Notes: generated from the letters alone by a model not told the origin. A stretch of 64,000 bases of DNA from Bathynomus jamesi (GCA_023014485.1 JAJOZX010001075.1:814501-878500); one strand, 5' to 3'. Positions 1 to 10,802 are shown, counted from the stretch's first letter. Numbers and translations: made by a program.

Positions 1-1545
1 ACTCGTTTTTGAACTCTTTCGATTTTGTCTATATCTTTGCGCATATGCGGATTCCAAAATTGGACCTCGTACTCCAAATGGGGTGTAACTAATGATTTAT
101 AAAGAGGAGCTATAATATCGCGCGATTTGTACTCAAAATTCCGAGCTATAAAACCTAACACTTTGTTCGCCTTATTGACCGCTGCTGTACTTTGTTTCGC
201 TACTTTTAAATCACCAGTGACTATAACTCCTAACTCTTTCCCTGACATACTATACACAAAATTACCGTTACGCGAACCTATATGCAAAATTTTGCACTTA
301 TCGACGTTAAATCTCATTTGTCATGTGACTGACCAATCAACGATTTTATTCAGATCTTCCTGAATTTTACCTCTATCTTCGTCATTAATCGCCCTACCAC
401 CCAGCTTCGTGTCATCGGCAAACTTTGAAACTGTACTGACTAGGCCGACATCTAAATCGTTAATATATATAAGAAAAAGCAAGAGGCCCAATACAGAACC
501 CTGAGGAACGCCACTCGCTACATTAGCCCAACACGACTCCGCTCCATCAACGACCACCCTCTGTTTCCTACTTCGCAACCACTCTTCTATCCAATTTATT
601 ATTACACCCCTGATTCCATGAGCCTTAGTTTTATCAATGAGACCTTTGTGCGGTATAGTGTCAAACGCTTTTTGAAAATCTAAATACACTACATCAACCG
701 CCCGATGACTATCGTAAAAGTCATCCACGCTTTGAAAAAATTCTAAAAGATTAGTTAAGCAAGATTTGTCTCGCCTAAAACCGTGCTGCGTATTTCTAAC
801 TAGTTTATGCAATTCTAAGTGTTCACCTATACGATCCCTAATTATTGATTCCAGTAGCTTACCTACAACAGACGTTAAACTGATTGGCCCATAATTTCCC
901 GCCGCACCTTTATCGCCTTTCTTAAAGATAGGTGTTACGTTTGCTAACTTGAAATTATATAGTACGCACCCCTCAGAAATAAACGCATTAAAAATCTTTG
1001 TTAGCGGCACAACAATGCTATCTTTTAATTCTTTTAGTTGTTTGGGATATATGACATCCGGCCCCGGTGATTTACGCGTTTTCATTTTATCAATATAGCG
1101 CATTACTTCCCCTTCACTAACCACGATATTATCCAAAATATTACTATTATCAAAAGGTATTATGTCTATGACCGTAGGGATATTCGTTACATCTTCTATA
1201 GTAAAAACTGACGTAAAAAATTCGTTTAGCAAGGTAGCCATTTCCTTGTTTTCAGAAACTAGATCTCCGTTAACATTTTTCAACGGCCCCAAGACACCTT
1301 TTACTGGATTTCTATTGTTGACGTATTGAAAGAATCGCTTGGGGTTTTCTTTACCGTCACGAGCTATGGAGATTTCAAATTCGCGCTTGGACTTTTTTAT
1401 TACACTTTTCGCTTCACGCCTTAGAGATATGTAGTTGTTTCGTAACCACGAATTGTCTTTATCGCACTTATGTAACCTATAAGCCGTATCTCTACTCTTT
1501 ATAATGTCTCCTACTCCAGAAGTAAACTACAAAGGCTTGTTGTTT
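1..1545 (-). mobile_element. CR1-like LINE, family A copy 1 (truncated by window edge)
   Basis: Reads leftward as the C-terminal half of a non-LTR retrotransposon ORF2: pre-RT linker, reverse transcriptase and thumb, running off position 1. The reading frame is open from about 1527 down to 321, then continues below 321 after a stop. The copy at 56105-57035 is the same family and has TGG where this copy has the TGA. Relative to that copy this one also lacks 27 bp in frame, in the stretch after the SMSGKEL residues. It is a dead copy; no endonuclease region is recognisable upstream. Confidence 0.9.
321..1292 (-). pseudogene. Reverse transcriptase domain of LINE A
   Basis: 323 codons of RT. Visible landmarks in order: KSPGPDVIYPKQLKEL (about residue 73), KLANVTPIFKKGD, GPISLTSVVGKLLE, QHGFRRDKSCLTNLLE, YLDFQKAFDTIPH (catalytic Asp), SGVPQGSVLGLLLFLIYIND and the active-site box FADDTKL. 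The usual NYRPISL reads NYGPISL and the usual LGPLLF reads LGLLLF. These are known CR1/Jockey-superfamily RT motifs; the enzyme would copy its own RNA at a nicked target. The terminal codon is a Trp-to-stop change, so the track start and stop do not mark real protein ends. Confidence 0.92.
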
Positions 1546-1730
1546 ACTTTCGCACGCTTAATTTTGTACGGTACACATTCCTCATTTATGCATGATATTC
1601 CATATAGAGCCTAGGGCCTACTGTATATATAAAATAATAATAGTGACCTAAACTTAACCTAACCAAAGATCCAAAAGACAAAATCAGTCATTACCCGTAT
1701 TGACTAATTTTGGTTTTGACTGTGATATAC

Positions 1731-1755
1731 TGTGTGTATATATACACACGGTGTG

Positions 1756-1786
<31 letters not shown>

Positions 1787-1792
1787 GTAGCG
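1731..1792. repeat. Compound (TG)n/(TA)n microsatellite
   Basis: Alternating TATACACA, then a GTGTGTGT run, then ATATATAT. Overlapping short ORFs made of IY and TH residues are translation artefacts of this repeat. Confidence 0.95.
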
Positions 1793-1922
1793 GATCGACA
1801 AGAAATAGACCAACAAATCGACAGACATACTTTCTTTCCACGCTACCATAAAACAACTTGGAAAACACACGTGAGCAAGAGTCAAACAATGGAGCGTCTG
1901 TTTCTTCCCAAAGAGGCGCCAA

Positions 1923-3109
1923 TGTAAGCTTTTATCAAACAAAGGACACGCGGACCGAGCGTCTTAAGATTTGGTATAGTCCTACGTCACCAGGGTGTAA
2001 AAGCGAGCTTCCATTTGCTTTCATTCTCACTCTCACTCACTCGTACGCACGTCATCACGTGAGCAGCGCGTCCACCAGCCGCTGTCCGGCCCCCTGGCCG
2101 AGGGGCCGTGGCCGCTACTTTCTTCAAGGCCTACAGTTATCATCAAGTAAGATCTACAGACCGCCTGCAGAAGTAATCCTTCGAGGCCCAACCGGAATCA
2201 CTTCGGGCCTGCGGTTTGCCGGGTCGGCATTCAAGTTTCTCCACGTTCCTCGAGATATCTTCCGCACCACAGGCCTACGCCTGCAATATCACAAGGCCAG
2301 CCTGCACCTCGAGAAGTAACATCACCTCAGGCCTCCACGAAGCCTACATCCATCATCTCAAGAGGCTTAACGGACAACGACAACTCCAATCTGCGTAATA
2401 GGTTCGTTTTCAACCCGCCTTCAACAAAGTTTACGTCACCATAAGATAAGTACCCCCTATCCTAAGTACTCTTGTGAAGCCTACATTAGCCTATCGCCGA
2501 ACGGTAGGCTATACTCCCAAAGTGTGTAATCACGCGTCCATTGACTCCCGTTAATAACGCAGTAGGCCTATCATCCAATTCAAGTGTCATTTCAATACCG
2601 TTATTCCGCGTATCATCCGTCATTATGTTCAATTCATATATTTATGTGTTAATTAAATATTCTCTTGACGTAATCACTTAACATCACATAATGTTCTTAT
2701 ATATAAATGATATTTGTGCAAGCATTACAATCCGTTATTATTAGGCCGCATCAATTATTCCTTGTGCATCCACGCAATCATTTAGCCTATTTAATCAGTG
2801 TCAAGTATTCTATTCAATGCACCAAACGCACGTGCATTCTTTATATCATGCTAGGCCCATCCAATGTTCTATGTTGCATGCCATTTACATACCATCGATG
2901 AGTATTATTTATACGTGTCAATTAAGCTATTAACATTTCATCATTAGCTAAGCCTATGCCATAAGCATAACGTAAAACTACCAATTAATTACTGTCAATT
3001 CTTTGTTATATCACAGTGAATAAAATAACGGATTTATTTTCATAATAAACTACAAAACCCATAAGGTGTCTTTTATAACCTTAACATTAATTTGCTTGAG
3101 CGTAAATCA
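1923..3109 (+). mobile_element. Possible solo LTR of a retrotransposon
   Basis: The block begins TGTAAG and ends AAATCA. Three bases later comes TGGTGACC, a sequence like the primer-binding sites that follow LTRs of Gypsy and BEL elements. An AATAAAATAA polyadenylation-like stretch lies near 3020. The first 450 bp are GC-rich and carry repeated AGGCCTAC/AGGCCT words. No second LTR and no gag-pol is seen, and I could not identify a target-site duplication. It could equally be an unrelated GC-rich repeat. Confidence 0.3.
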
Positions 3110-3289
3110 AGCTGGTGACCCTCGCTGCCATTTCGGTCACTTCCAATAGTATGGTGGATCTACTCAAATAGCCTTTCATTAATAAGTAATCAGTCAGTCA
3201 TTGCCTTAATCAATCGTTGCATACAATTAAATCATTATCACCTTAAACGGCTAAAACTAGGTCCACTATATATAATATATATATATATA

Positions 3290-4042
3290 CAGGGTGGGCG
3301 GAAAGTAGCTCCCTATTTTGGATTGGTAAAAAAATACGTATATTATCCATTTATTTCAGAAGAAATAATATGAAAAGGTAGGCATACATGGTAGGTTTTC
3401 TCTAAAATTCAATGTGGGCTCCAACTCTTTCCACCAGCTTCTGGAGCCGCCCAGGAATGGCGTCCACTGACTTTAGCAGGAACTCCGGCGGGATGGAGGA
3501 CATGACTTCCCGAATTCGGTCCTCCAGTTCTTCCAATGTCCTCGGTTTGGTGCGGTAGACTTCTTCCTTTACCCACCCCCAAAGAAAGAAGTCGCACGGT
3601 GTCAAGTCGGGGCTCCTGGCTGGCTATTGATGTGGACCACGACGACCCATCCAACGCCCAGGGAAGTGGGCATCCAGCCACTCACGGACAACAAGAGCGA
3701 AGTGCGGAGGGGCGCCATCTTGCATAAATATCAGACCGTGCGACTTCTTTCTTTGGGGGTGGGTAAAGGAAGAAGTCTACCGCACCAAACCGAGGACATT
3801 GGAAGAACTGGAGGACCGAATTCGGGAAGTCATGTCCTCCATCCCGCCGGAGTTCCTGCTAAAGTCAGTGGACGCCATTCCTGGGCGGCTCCAGAAGCTG
3901 GTGGAAAGAGTTGGAGCCCACATTGAATTTTAGAGAAAACCTACCATGTATGCCTACTTTTTCATATTATTTCTTCTGAAATAAATGGATAATATACGTA
4001 TTTTTTTACCAATCCAAAATAGGGAGCTACTTTCCGCCCACC

Positions 4043-4045
<3 letters not shown>
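3290..4045. mobile_element. Foldback DD41D mariner, copy 1 (two inverted 3' ends)
   Basis: Bounded by CAGGGTGGGCGGAAAGTAGC and its reverse complement, with TA on both sides. The two arms (3290-3602 and about 3735-4045) are inverted copies of the same transposase 3' end plus terminal repeat. The 133-bp spacer (3603-3734) is more transposase, reading on the minus strand. Compared base by base with the copy at 20307-21234, this is the same rearranged element in opposite orientation with about 170 bp of spacer deleted, joining GCACGGT to CTGATATT. It has no 5' end of the transposase and must depend on a partner for movement. Confidence 0.92.
3402..3730 (-). pseudogene. DD41D mariner transposase, C-terminal part
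   Basis: Minus-strand remnant from MQDGAPPHF (second catalytic Asp) through RSPDLTPCDFF (third Asp, 41 residues later) to the terminus GAHIEF. One codon between, TGG in the other copy, is TAG here, giving a stop just before PARSPD. The same C-terminus is present again on the plus strand at 3735-3934 as the opposite arm. DD41D spacing is known from rosa/VS-type mariners. Confidence 0.88.
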
Positions 4046-4078
<33 letters not shown>

Positions 4079-4114
4079 GGTGTGTGTGTGCTTGTGTGTA
4101 TATATATATATACG

Positions 4115-4160
<46 letters not shown>
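4046..4160. repeat. (TA)n/(TG)n compound microsatellite
   Basis: Several alternating TA and TG tracts directly abut the right end of the mariner; a (TA)n tract also precedes its left end. Another pure (TA)n run lies at 4301-4332. Confidence 0.95.
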
Positions 4161-4162
<2 letters not shown>

Positions 4163-4293
4163 AGAATAAAAAGATGATCAACGCCCACGTCACCTTTATG
4201 AAGATTCAATATCATTTGAGCACTGATGGATGGGTGTTTGACTTCTAAAAGTCAAACTCCCTTCATTAGTGGTCAGAAACAATAAAAAATAAA

Positions 4294-4332
<39 letters not shown>

Positions 4333-4333
<1 letters not shown>

Positions 4334-4783
4334 CAAAAGCAAGTAATGAAATACATTAAACTTTATGGATTACAAACATTATAGATTATAAGATAAAGAT
4401 TTCGAAGAAAGTTACATCGCAAAATATCCTTTCTCGAAAAATCTTTAAATTCTTTGAAAACTTTTGAAACCAAGAAATACAGACTTTATTTGAAAGAAAT
4501 TGAAAACACTAAAATCGTGCGGAGGTCGTTCTTATTTTGGGTGATTTCGATTCTTGGAGGTCGAAATGGCTATCAGAGTGGCAATGACGTTTCCAATGAT
4601 CCTTTTGGTTCTTGCCTCTTCTTAATAGTAGGGAATAGGCCGTCTGTATGCTGCATTCATATTCAGTAGTCGATATATATGGTGTCGAAAGGTATAGACA
4701 CTACAACTGTAATTTAATTTAAATATACTTATATAAAAAGACTTATATAGAAAACGCAATAAACTCAGGGACTTAGACAATGC
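4333..4783. other. No recognisable gene
   Basis: AT-rich sequence with only short chance ORFs. No homology to other parts of the window was noticed. Confidence 0.6.
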
Positions 4784-5021
4784 TTTGAAACTGCGAGTAA
4801 TCATAATCCAACGGTGTTCCTGCCTGGCACGCGAGAAAACACTAATTGAGGGTGTGTGTCCTCTGTCAGAGCGTGATGCCCTCTAAGACAGCTTCTTCGT
4901 CAGGAGCGACCACTGCGGAAGTAAGCATCCATCCCGTAGAGTGGTTAAGATAAGGGTAACTTTACTTTATCTTGTCTCAGGCAGGAACACTGTTGAACTA
5001 TGGTTACTCGCAGTTTCGAAG
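4784..5021. mobile_element. MITE with about 45-bp terminal inverted repeats
   Basis: Left end TTTGAAACTGCGAGTAATCA and right end match as inverted repeats, continuing through the GTTCCTGCCTG word. Total length 238 bp. No coding capacity. No clear target duplication, so the superfamily is unknown. Confidence 0.75.
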
Positions 5022-6287
5022 AAATATTTGTATATTAAAAGTTTTTATTTACACTTTCGATGTTACACGCTAAACAATTAATATTTTACGTAAATCGTTG
5101 TATAGATCCGTTTTCTCCAGAACTCTCAGGCATAATAGTTTGTCATGTCATTTTTGCCTTGAAAAAACAACTGTGCTTTGCCTTGCAACAGAAAAGATTA
5201 AATTTCTGCAGGTTTCTTCTACAATTGCATTTCCAAACATATGTTATTAGTTCTTCAGTCGAAGATAATTCCTTCCTTTGACCGCTTTTATTTAAATAAC
5301 TTGCCCAAGGTTTTCAAGGCATTTACAATTTCAGCTTTGTGGCATGAAGCAAAGTCTTGTTAGAGGTAGGCCTATTTAGGTATTCGAAGATATCGATCTT
5401 TCAAAATAACGATAAGGCTTGCCACATTTTTAAACTTTTAGAGTGGATCATGGAAGAAAAAAGGTTAAGAACCCCTGCTCCAGTAACTTCGCTTAATATA
5501 ATCCTTTAACTATTTCTATGTAACTATAGCCTTTTTTTTAACTATAATTATGGTTCTCTTTCTTTCAGTGGATGTTCCAAGCGATTTCATCATTTCTCTT
5601 CATATATTTAAATATATGAAGATATATAATATATAAAGATATATGAAGATATATTACATATAAATATATGAGGATACTCTAAAGAAAATGACGCAACATG
5701 GCGTCAGATCACCGTCTAAAAAGTGAACATCATATTGATGTGTTTGTGCGGTCATATATACAGGTGTAAAAATATAAATATCTCGCATCCAAAAGGTAAC
5801 ATGTACAAAAATCTTTTCTAATTCGATGTCGACTTGAACAGTCAACAAACTGGAGCATAGTTTACCCAAATAAACGTTTTCTCTACAGGTATAAGGGTAA
5901 AGCCTCTCATTCGTGAGTTATTGGGTATCCTGATCAATATATAAAAATGAATAGGAACAACCACAAAAACGCTGATAAGACGATTGCTTACATGAACATA
6001 CTGCAAAATTCAGCTTGTTAAGTATGTGCTAATTGTTTTGTTTTTCCTGTACGTTGTATATATATATGGGCTTCTCGCCTTTTAACTTCATTCCCTGACG
6101 AGGTGTAGCTTTGAATACACGAAAGGCCTTGGAATCGTTTTTCTTTTTCCTTGTGGGTTTGCAGCATTCATTCATTTCACGTGTTTTATTGTGAAATTCA
6201 TCCCTATATATATATATATATAACTTTTCAGTTGCCAGATTGCGCAATTCAGATATTCTTAACAATTGGCTTAGAAATATATATATA
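5022..6287. other. No gene; decayed repeat fragments
   Basis: AT-rich stretch with short TA tracts at 5605-5670, 6055-6070 and 6204-6222. At 5442-5462 the word GGTTAAGAACCCCTG resembles the right end of a hAT MITE, but no matching left end was found. Small ORFs here are not supported by any motif. Confidence 0.55.
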
Positions 6288-6352
6288 TGATGAAACGAAC
6301 CATGAAGGAAAGAAAACACAGAATGGCGCTCAAGCTCTTTCGTCTAATGACA
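6288..6352 (+). repeat. Half copy of a short palindromic element
   Basis: Starts ATGATGAAACGAACCATGAA next to a (TA)n tract and matches one arm and the body of the 80-bp element at 60361-60440 (reverse complement), including the ctctttcgtctaatg word. The other arm is missing. Confidence 0.6.
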
Positions 6353-6470
6353 TCCTCAGGAACACTGAAGTAAATAAAGAGTTCGAGACTATATACGTCA
6401 CAAAAAATGTGTATATATATATAATAAATATAGAAATAAAAATTGTGGGAGGAACATACAATTTGTAAGG

Positions 6471-7126
6471 AAAAACTACCAATTTTAGCAATGTGCCCTT
6501 CTTGTCTAAATCCGTTGGAATTCAAAACAACAGGATGAAGTGGATTGTTTACAACTAGTTTTAAAGATAATGCCTGAATTATATATGTCAGACGGGAAAG
6601 GATTTCCACACGCGTGTAAAACAGCATCAATATTCCGTTAGAATGGGACAGTCGTCCAATGCCCTTTTTTTCCATTTGTCAGAGTTATCCCACTGTATTG
6701 ATTGGAATAATGCTTCAGTTTTGTTTCACTCTAGCAACATTGTTAATAGAGATATTTTTGAGTCTGCTATTATTCAACTTACAAATAATGAACCAGGGTC
6801 TTTTTCCACTTGATCTTCTTGTTTTGAATTCGTTTAGAACGGATTTAGACAAGAAGGGCAAAGTGCTAAAAGTTTGGTAGTTTTCCCTTAAAAATTTGTA
6901 TGCTTCTCTTACAATTTTTGTTTTTCAATTTATTCATTTTTTTTTACCTATATATAATTCAGGCATTATCTATAAAATTGGTTATAAACAATCCAATTGA
7001 TTCTATTGTTTTGAATTCGTTCAGAAAGGATTTAGACAAGAATGGCAAAGTGCAAAAATTGGTAGTTTTCCTTTTCATCATAAATATTTTTCACGTGTTA
7101 CTTTCGTGAAATAATTTTCATACATA
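6471..7126. repeat. Three diverged copies of a 120-bp dispersed repeat
   Basis: Copies at 6471-6590 (inverted), 6783-6890 (direct) and 6955-7080 (direct) share GAATTCGTTTAGAA, GGATTTAGACAAGAA and TTGGTAGTTTTCC words, and two share AATTCAGGCATTATCT. The third runs into TTCATCATAAATATT...CACGTGTTACTTTCGTGA, which is repeated at 60432-60478. Frames across the copies are not conserved, so I treat it as non-coding. Confidence 0.75.
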
Positions 7127-7129
7127 TAT

Positions 7130-7156
7130 CCCGGGTTCGATTCCCGGGTGGTTACC
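7130..7156 (+). repeat. Partial tRNA-like unit (T-arm and acceptor only)
   Basis: Contains CCCGGGTTCGATTCCCGGG followed by TGGTTACC, identical to the 3' part of the complete unit 267 bp downstream. The 5' part is absent and replaced by a different repeat. Confidence 0.85.
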
Positions 7157-7350
7157 TCATTTTTCATTTGTTCGTTCTCCCTCCTCATCTTGTGCGGAAC
7201 GTTCTTTTACACAAGCGTCGTTCTTTACATTAATTATACTGTGTGTTGTTTGCAGTTAAAATGTATATATATGTACGGCATACGAAGGTGTCCCCTCAGG
7301 GCATTGGTTTCTGCTCATATGTAGGAGAATTACGACTCCTGATTCATCGA

Positions 7351-7423
7351 GGCCCATGGTGTAGTGGATAGCATATCTGACCGGCAATCGGAAGATCCCG
7401 GGTTCGATTCCCGGGTGGTTACC
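7351..7423 (+). tRNA. tRNA-like sequence, probable tRNA pseudogene in a 268-bp tandem unit
   Basis: D-arm region TGGTGTAGTGGATAGCAT resembles eukaryotic tRNA-Val/Glu heads; anticodon stem TCTGA/TCGGA encloses a 7-base loop CCGGCAA; T-arm CCGGG-TTCGATT-CCCGG is perfect. The anticodon by position is GGC, but position 33 is C instead of the universal U and the acceptor strands do not pair, so it is unlikely to be a functional tRNA. B-box GGTTCGATTCC is intact and could still recruit Pol III factors. The flanking 195 bp belong to the same repeat unit. Confidence 0.6.
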
Positions 7424-7493
7424 TCATTTTTCATTTGTTCGTTCTCCCGCCTCATCTTGTGCGGAACGTTCTTCTACACAAGCGTCGTTCTTT

Positions 7494-7577
7494 ACATATA
7501 TATATATATATATATACACATAAAAACACCAAAACTTATATAAAAATAATAATAGTAAAGGATAAAACTATATACCA

Positions 7578-7616
<39 letters not shown>
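7494..7616. repeat. (TA)n microsatellites
   Basis: Two TA tracts at about 7496-7516 and 7581-7615 separated by A-rich sequence; they end the tRNA-like unit array. Confidence 0.9.
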
Positions 7617-7619
<3 letters not shown>

Positions 7620-7698
7620 AGCAAAACTTATATAAAATCAAAATACGTACACTTTATGTTCTACCGCGCTTAACTAAAATACTAAACTCGCACGTGAT

Positions 7699-8406
7699 CT
7701 AGTGTACAGTTACATCATTGTTGCTTTGTACTATACAATAAATACGATTTATCATTATTTTACCACTCAAGGTGCTCGGGTGCCTGTACTCGATATAAAG
7801 AGTCTTCATATCGTTCAATACTCTTTTTGTGCCCACTTTACAATTGGTTGGCAAGTTATCTTTAAACACGGACAAAATACAATCAAAAGCACGCACAAAG
7901 AGGGCGTCGTTAGCCACAACTTCATTATTAAATTGAAGTTTATAAAACTCCTTTCCAATCAAGGGCTTTCTTTTACCATTCCGAGCTTTCCAATCGTGAA
8001 CTCTTCTCTACAACTCATAGCGGCAGTCGGAATAATTTTTTAAATCGTAACGACAGCTGCTCATTATATAAAGATAGAACTCTTCAGGGTGAACAGTGTA
8101 GGCAAGCTCTGCCCTCTACCGCTCAACTCCTTTGTACCAAAGTTCATGATATTTCGAAGAGTCTAAACCTTTTAAATAAGCATTCAGCTCTAGACCATTC
8201 TCGTCATGTTCATTACTACATTCGGTAAACCTGTCGAGCAGAGCGGTATATGCGTATTCAAGAACCGTATCAAAATAAACCATATCCGTAACACGTGCGT
8301 CTAATATAGGTTTTAGTTTTCGGAAAACAACTATTTCAAACATTCTCTCGAGGCTGAAGCGGTTTCGCGTGGGGACAAGAACGTTATCAGCTGCATTCTT
8401 CCACAT
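7699..8406 (-). pseudogene. Degenerate ORF cluster of unknown function beside Polinton genes
   Basis: Two minus-strand frames, 8116-8406 (96 codons) and 7699-7962 (87 codons), with readable residues also in between. They look like one interrupted protein of more than 230 residues. Codon use is unlike the surrounding AT-rich DNA and they lie collinear with the PolB remnant on the same strand. I see no diagnostic motif. They may belong to the Polinton or to another integrated DNA element. Confidence 0.4.
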
Positions 8407-8583
8407 CAGTTATATCAATGCATGGATGATCGTTATTTATACACAACGTACAAACACTGGCATATGAGAGGGTATCACTAATCTGTTCTCTTCTTGTACC
8501 TACACATGCAGGTATTTTATAACGATCCTCGCTTCACTTCTCAACTATCACGAAGACTCTATTCAACTCCTCAACACTTAAAT

Positions 8584-8733
8584 AAACAACAGTTTACCAG
8601 AGTTTGCTTGTCTACAAGTCGTTTCAAGTACATAGTTAATGGCTCCGGTTTTAGGTCTGAACACACGCAATGACTTCGTCACGGACACGTCGTATACGGC
8701 ATTGAGAATGCTGCTCAAAGGAAGCTCCATCGT
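8584..8733 (-). CDS. Small ORF of unknown function (about 50 codons)
   Basis: Begins MELPLSSILNAVYDVSVTK and ends GKLLFI before a stop. It lies 180 bp upstream of the degenerate ORF cluster on the same strand and could be the broken N-terminus of the same protein. Not recognised. Confidence 0.35.
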
Positions 8734-9036
8734 TTTCTAATGTGAGAGTGCACAACCAGTCGGTTCAAGCACTGAGATGACTATGAACAACCGGTGCGCG
8801 GTTTGGCTCGGAGACAGGTGTGGAGGAGTGAGTCATACAAAGCGTTAATGTTTCGTGTAAGGGTTTGTTCCAGCATGAAAGAATCATGCGAGTACTTGTA
8901 CCCATTATACCGGGCAATTTTTCCGATACATGGGGCAATATCGGTTTTAATGTTTTATCGGAATGCGCACTAGACTTTCATTTCCACAAACTAAACACAT
9001 TAACAATCAGGCACACTATTTGAGAAACATGTGCCC

Positions 9037-9525
9037 TTATTTATCCTTTTTGTTTAACAGTCGATACTCATCTCTAAATTCTATTAAAAACTCACACAGG
9101 CCCTTAGCCACAACCCTCACTGCGAACCTCATCATGATATACTGTATATGAATGTAGTGGTAAAAGTATTTTTGACTATCCATTATGACGAGATTTACAT
9201 TCTTTGCCGCAGGGTACGCGTACTCTGTATGATGCAGCATGACATAATGCTGCCTGTCATACCACTCATCCATAAGACTCACTATCCATACCCGTTGCTT
9301 CTTTTCTGCACGTGGTGTTTCTTTCACCTCACGGTATATATACGCTTTTATACAGTTTAGCCCTACAACGCAGTGCATTACATCGTTTGTGCCCCGAAAT
9401 CCGGCAACGCTCTCGCCAGAATATCCATAGAGTATTTGAACATCTTGTTCCTCAAGTTTCGCACGGTTCAATTTAGCCTTAAAAGTCTCAAAGGAGGAAG
9501 GGGCTAGGCCCTCTTTCAGTATTCA
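9037..9525 (-). pseudogene. ORF of unknown function downstream of PolB
   Basis: 144 codons from an ATG at 9471, with the same frame open upstream to about 9525 (residues KEGLAPSSFETFKAKL precede the Met). Aromatic-rich, no signal peptide, no motif I recognise. It follows the PolB remnant on the same strand by 360 bp, so it may be a Polinton gene; this is inference only. Confidence 0.4.
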
Positions 9526-9884
9526 CCACATCTTCCGACTTTACCGAATACCACCTCATAAACATCGAACACGCAATATCAAAAGTGGCCACCACTATTT
9601 TTCATCTACGTGAGAATTCTTGAAATATACATCTGAGATCCAGGGTTTGCAACGGCCAACTGAGCACGCAGGGGTAGAGATATGCCCAGGTAGTAGCAGG
9701 AGTCACGTGACCATTTGATTGATCTTACAGTGGGCGGAGCTTAGGACTTTTTCCTGTACATACGCACACACACACACACACACACAAAGGAGAAAATGAA
9801 ACCCTAATTGAAACATTTACATATTCAAATATACATAATAAATAAACATATCGTTAACAATAGACATAACATTCAGATACTAAG
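9526..9884. other. No gene; (CA)n tract
   Basis: Contains a (CA)n run at about 9766-9786. Nothing else recognised. Confidence 0.7.
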
Positions 9885-10790
9885 TTACCCAAATGGTACG
9901 GTATCATAGGTGCCAGGCACCTGGTAACGTTTCCTATAGGTGTTACGACACACCTTTGTGCCCCTAAGTTCCTTCACGTCCCCAAGTTTCTGTGCCCGAA
10001 AATTGTGGGTCCCTACAGCCAGTTGGGCTGGTTGGTCACCTTCATTTTCTAAGCAAACTAGCTCCTTCAACGAGTCAAAGTTAACGACCCGTCGGTTCGC
10101 CATCTTAAGCGTGATGCCCTTCGCCTTTACGATATATTTCAGCCCTTTCCCCACCCTCACCCGCACCCCATACGTTTTTGGCCCTGTTGACACGAAGGCG
10201 TCAGCGTATGCACCATCACCATACCTATCCTTGATCTCGTCAGTCAACTCTCCGAGGAATTCTCCAATAGGCGGCATGCATTCACCCTCCCTCTCTGTGA
10301 ATATTACGCTATCTGTGTCAGCGTACAGCACCCTCCGCCCAAGAGAGTGCAGTAGTCCCAAAAGCTTGCTGCGTGCGTATGCCGTTTTGAAGCTGGCTAC
10401 TGGTAAGTTTGTAACACGTGAGGTAACTGTGGCCAGTTCAGTGATGTTGTACTTTATTATGTACGTGTTACCAACATTCACGATCTCCATAATCCAACAC
10501 CTCGTTAAAACTTTGGGCCAAATGAACGTTCCCCTTACCTGTATTCTGTGCAAACTTGCCCCAAAGACTATTTAGGCATAACTTTGCACTAAAGCGCTTG
10601 CCAGGGTTCTTAACAATACATGGTTTATTTTTAGGCTTAGCATCTTTCATATAACATATATGCATTATTCCGTCCGACTTATATTTCTCATGACATGCTT
10701 TGCGCGAGAGCTTATAGTAAACTGGACCATATTGCAGGTGCTTGTGATGAGCTCGGGATTGGGGTAACGCAGAAAGAATCCATTGATTAA
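9885..10790 (-). pseudogene. Polinton/Maverick protein-primed DNA polymerase B, C-terminal remnant
   Basis: Family B DNA polymerases replicate the element; the protein-primed type is the hallmark of Polintons. Readable blocks on the minus strand: KNPGKRFSAKLCLNSLWGKF (motif B, about 10590-10550), YADTDSVIF (motif C with the two catalytic Asp, about 10305-10330) and a C-terminal YDTVPFG typical of Polinton polymerases. The two frames 10468-10665 and 9885-10553 overlap and are joined by a frameshift near 10500. Residues remain readable up to about 10790, but the exonuclease and N-terminal domains are gone. Confidence 0.85.
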
Positions 10791-10802
10791 TTTAACCTTT
10801 AC

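Noticed and set aside
3954..4248. Long ORFs rich in IYIYIY, THTH or VCVCV
   Set aside because: They are translations of (TA)n and (TG)n microsatellites; the same occurs at many other tracts such as 18253, 19358, 28668, 58600 and 63148.
5442..5462. A complete hAT MITE
   Set aside because: Only one end-like word (GGTTAAGAACCCCTG) was found; no opposite end or target duplication.
7114..7440. Functional tRNA-Ala genes
   Set aside because: Position 33 is not U and the acceptor strands do not pair; the units are parts of a tandem repeat.
9940..10575. 211-codon plus-strand ORF
   Set aside because: Antisense of the PolB remnant; the minus strand has conserved polymerase motifs and this frame has none.
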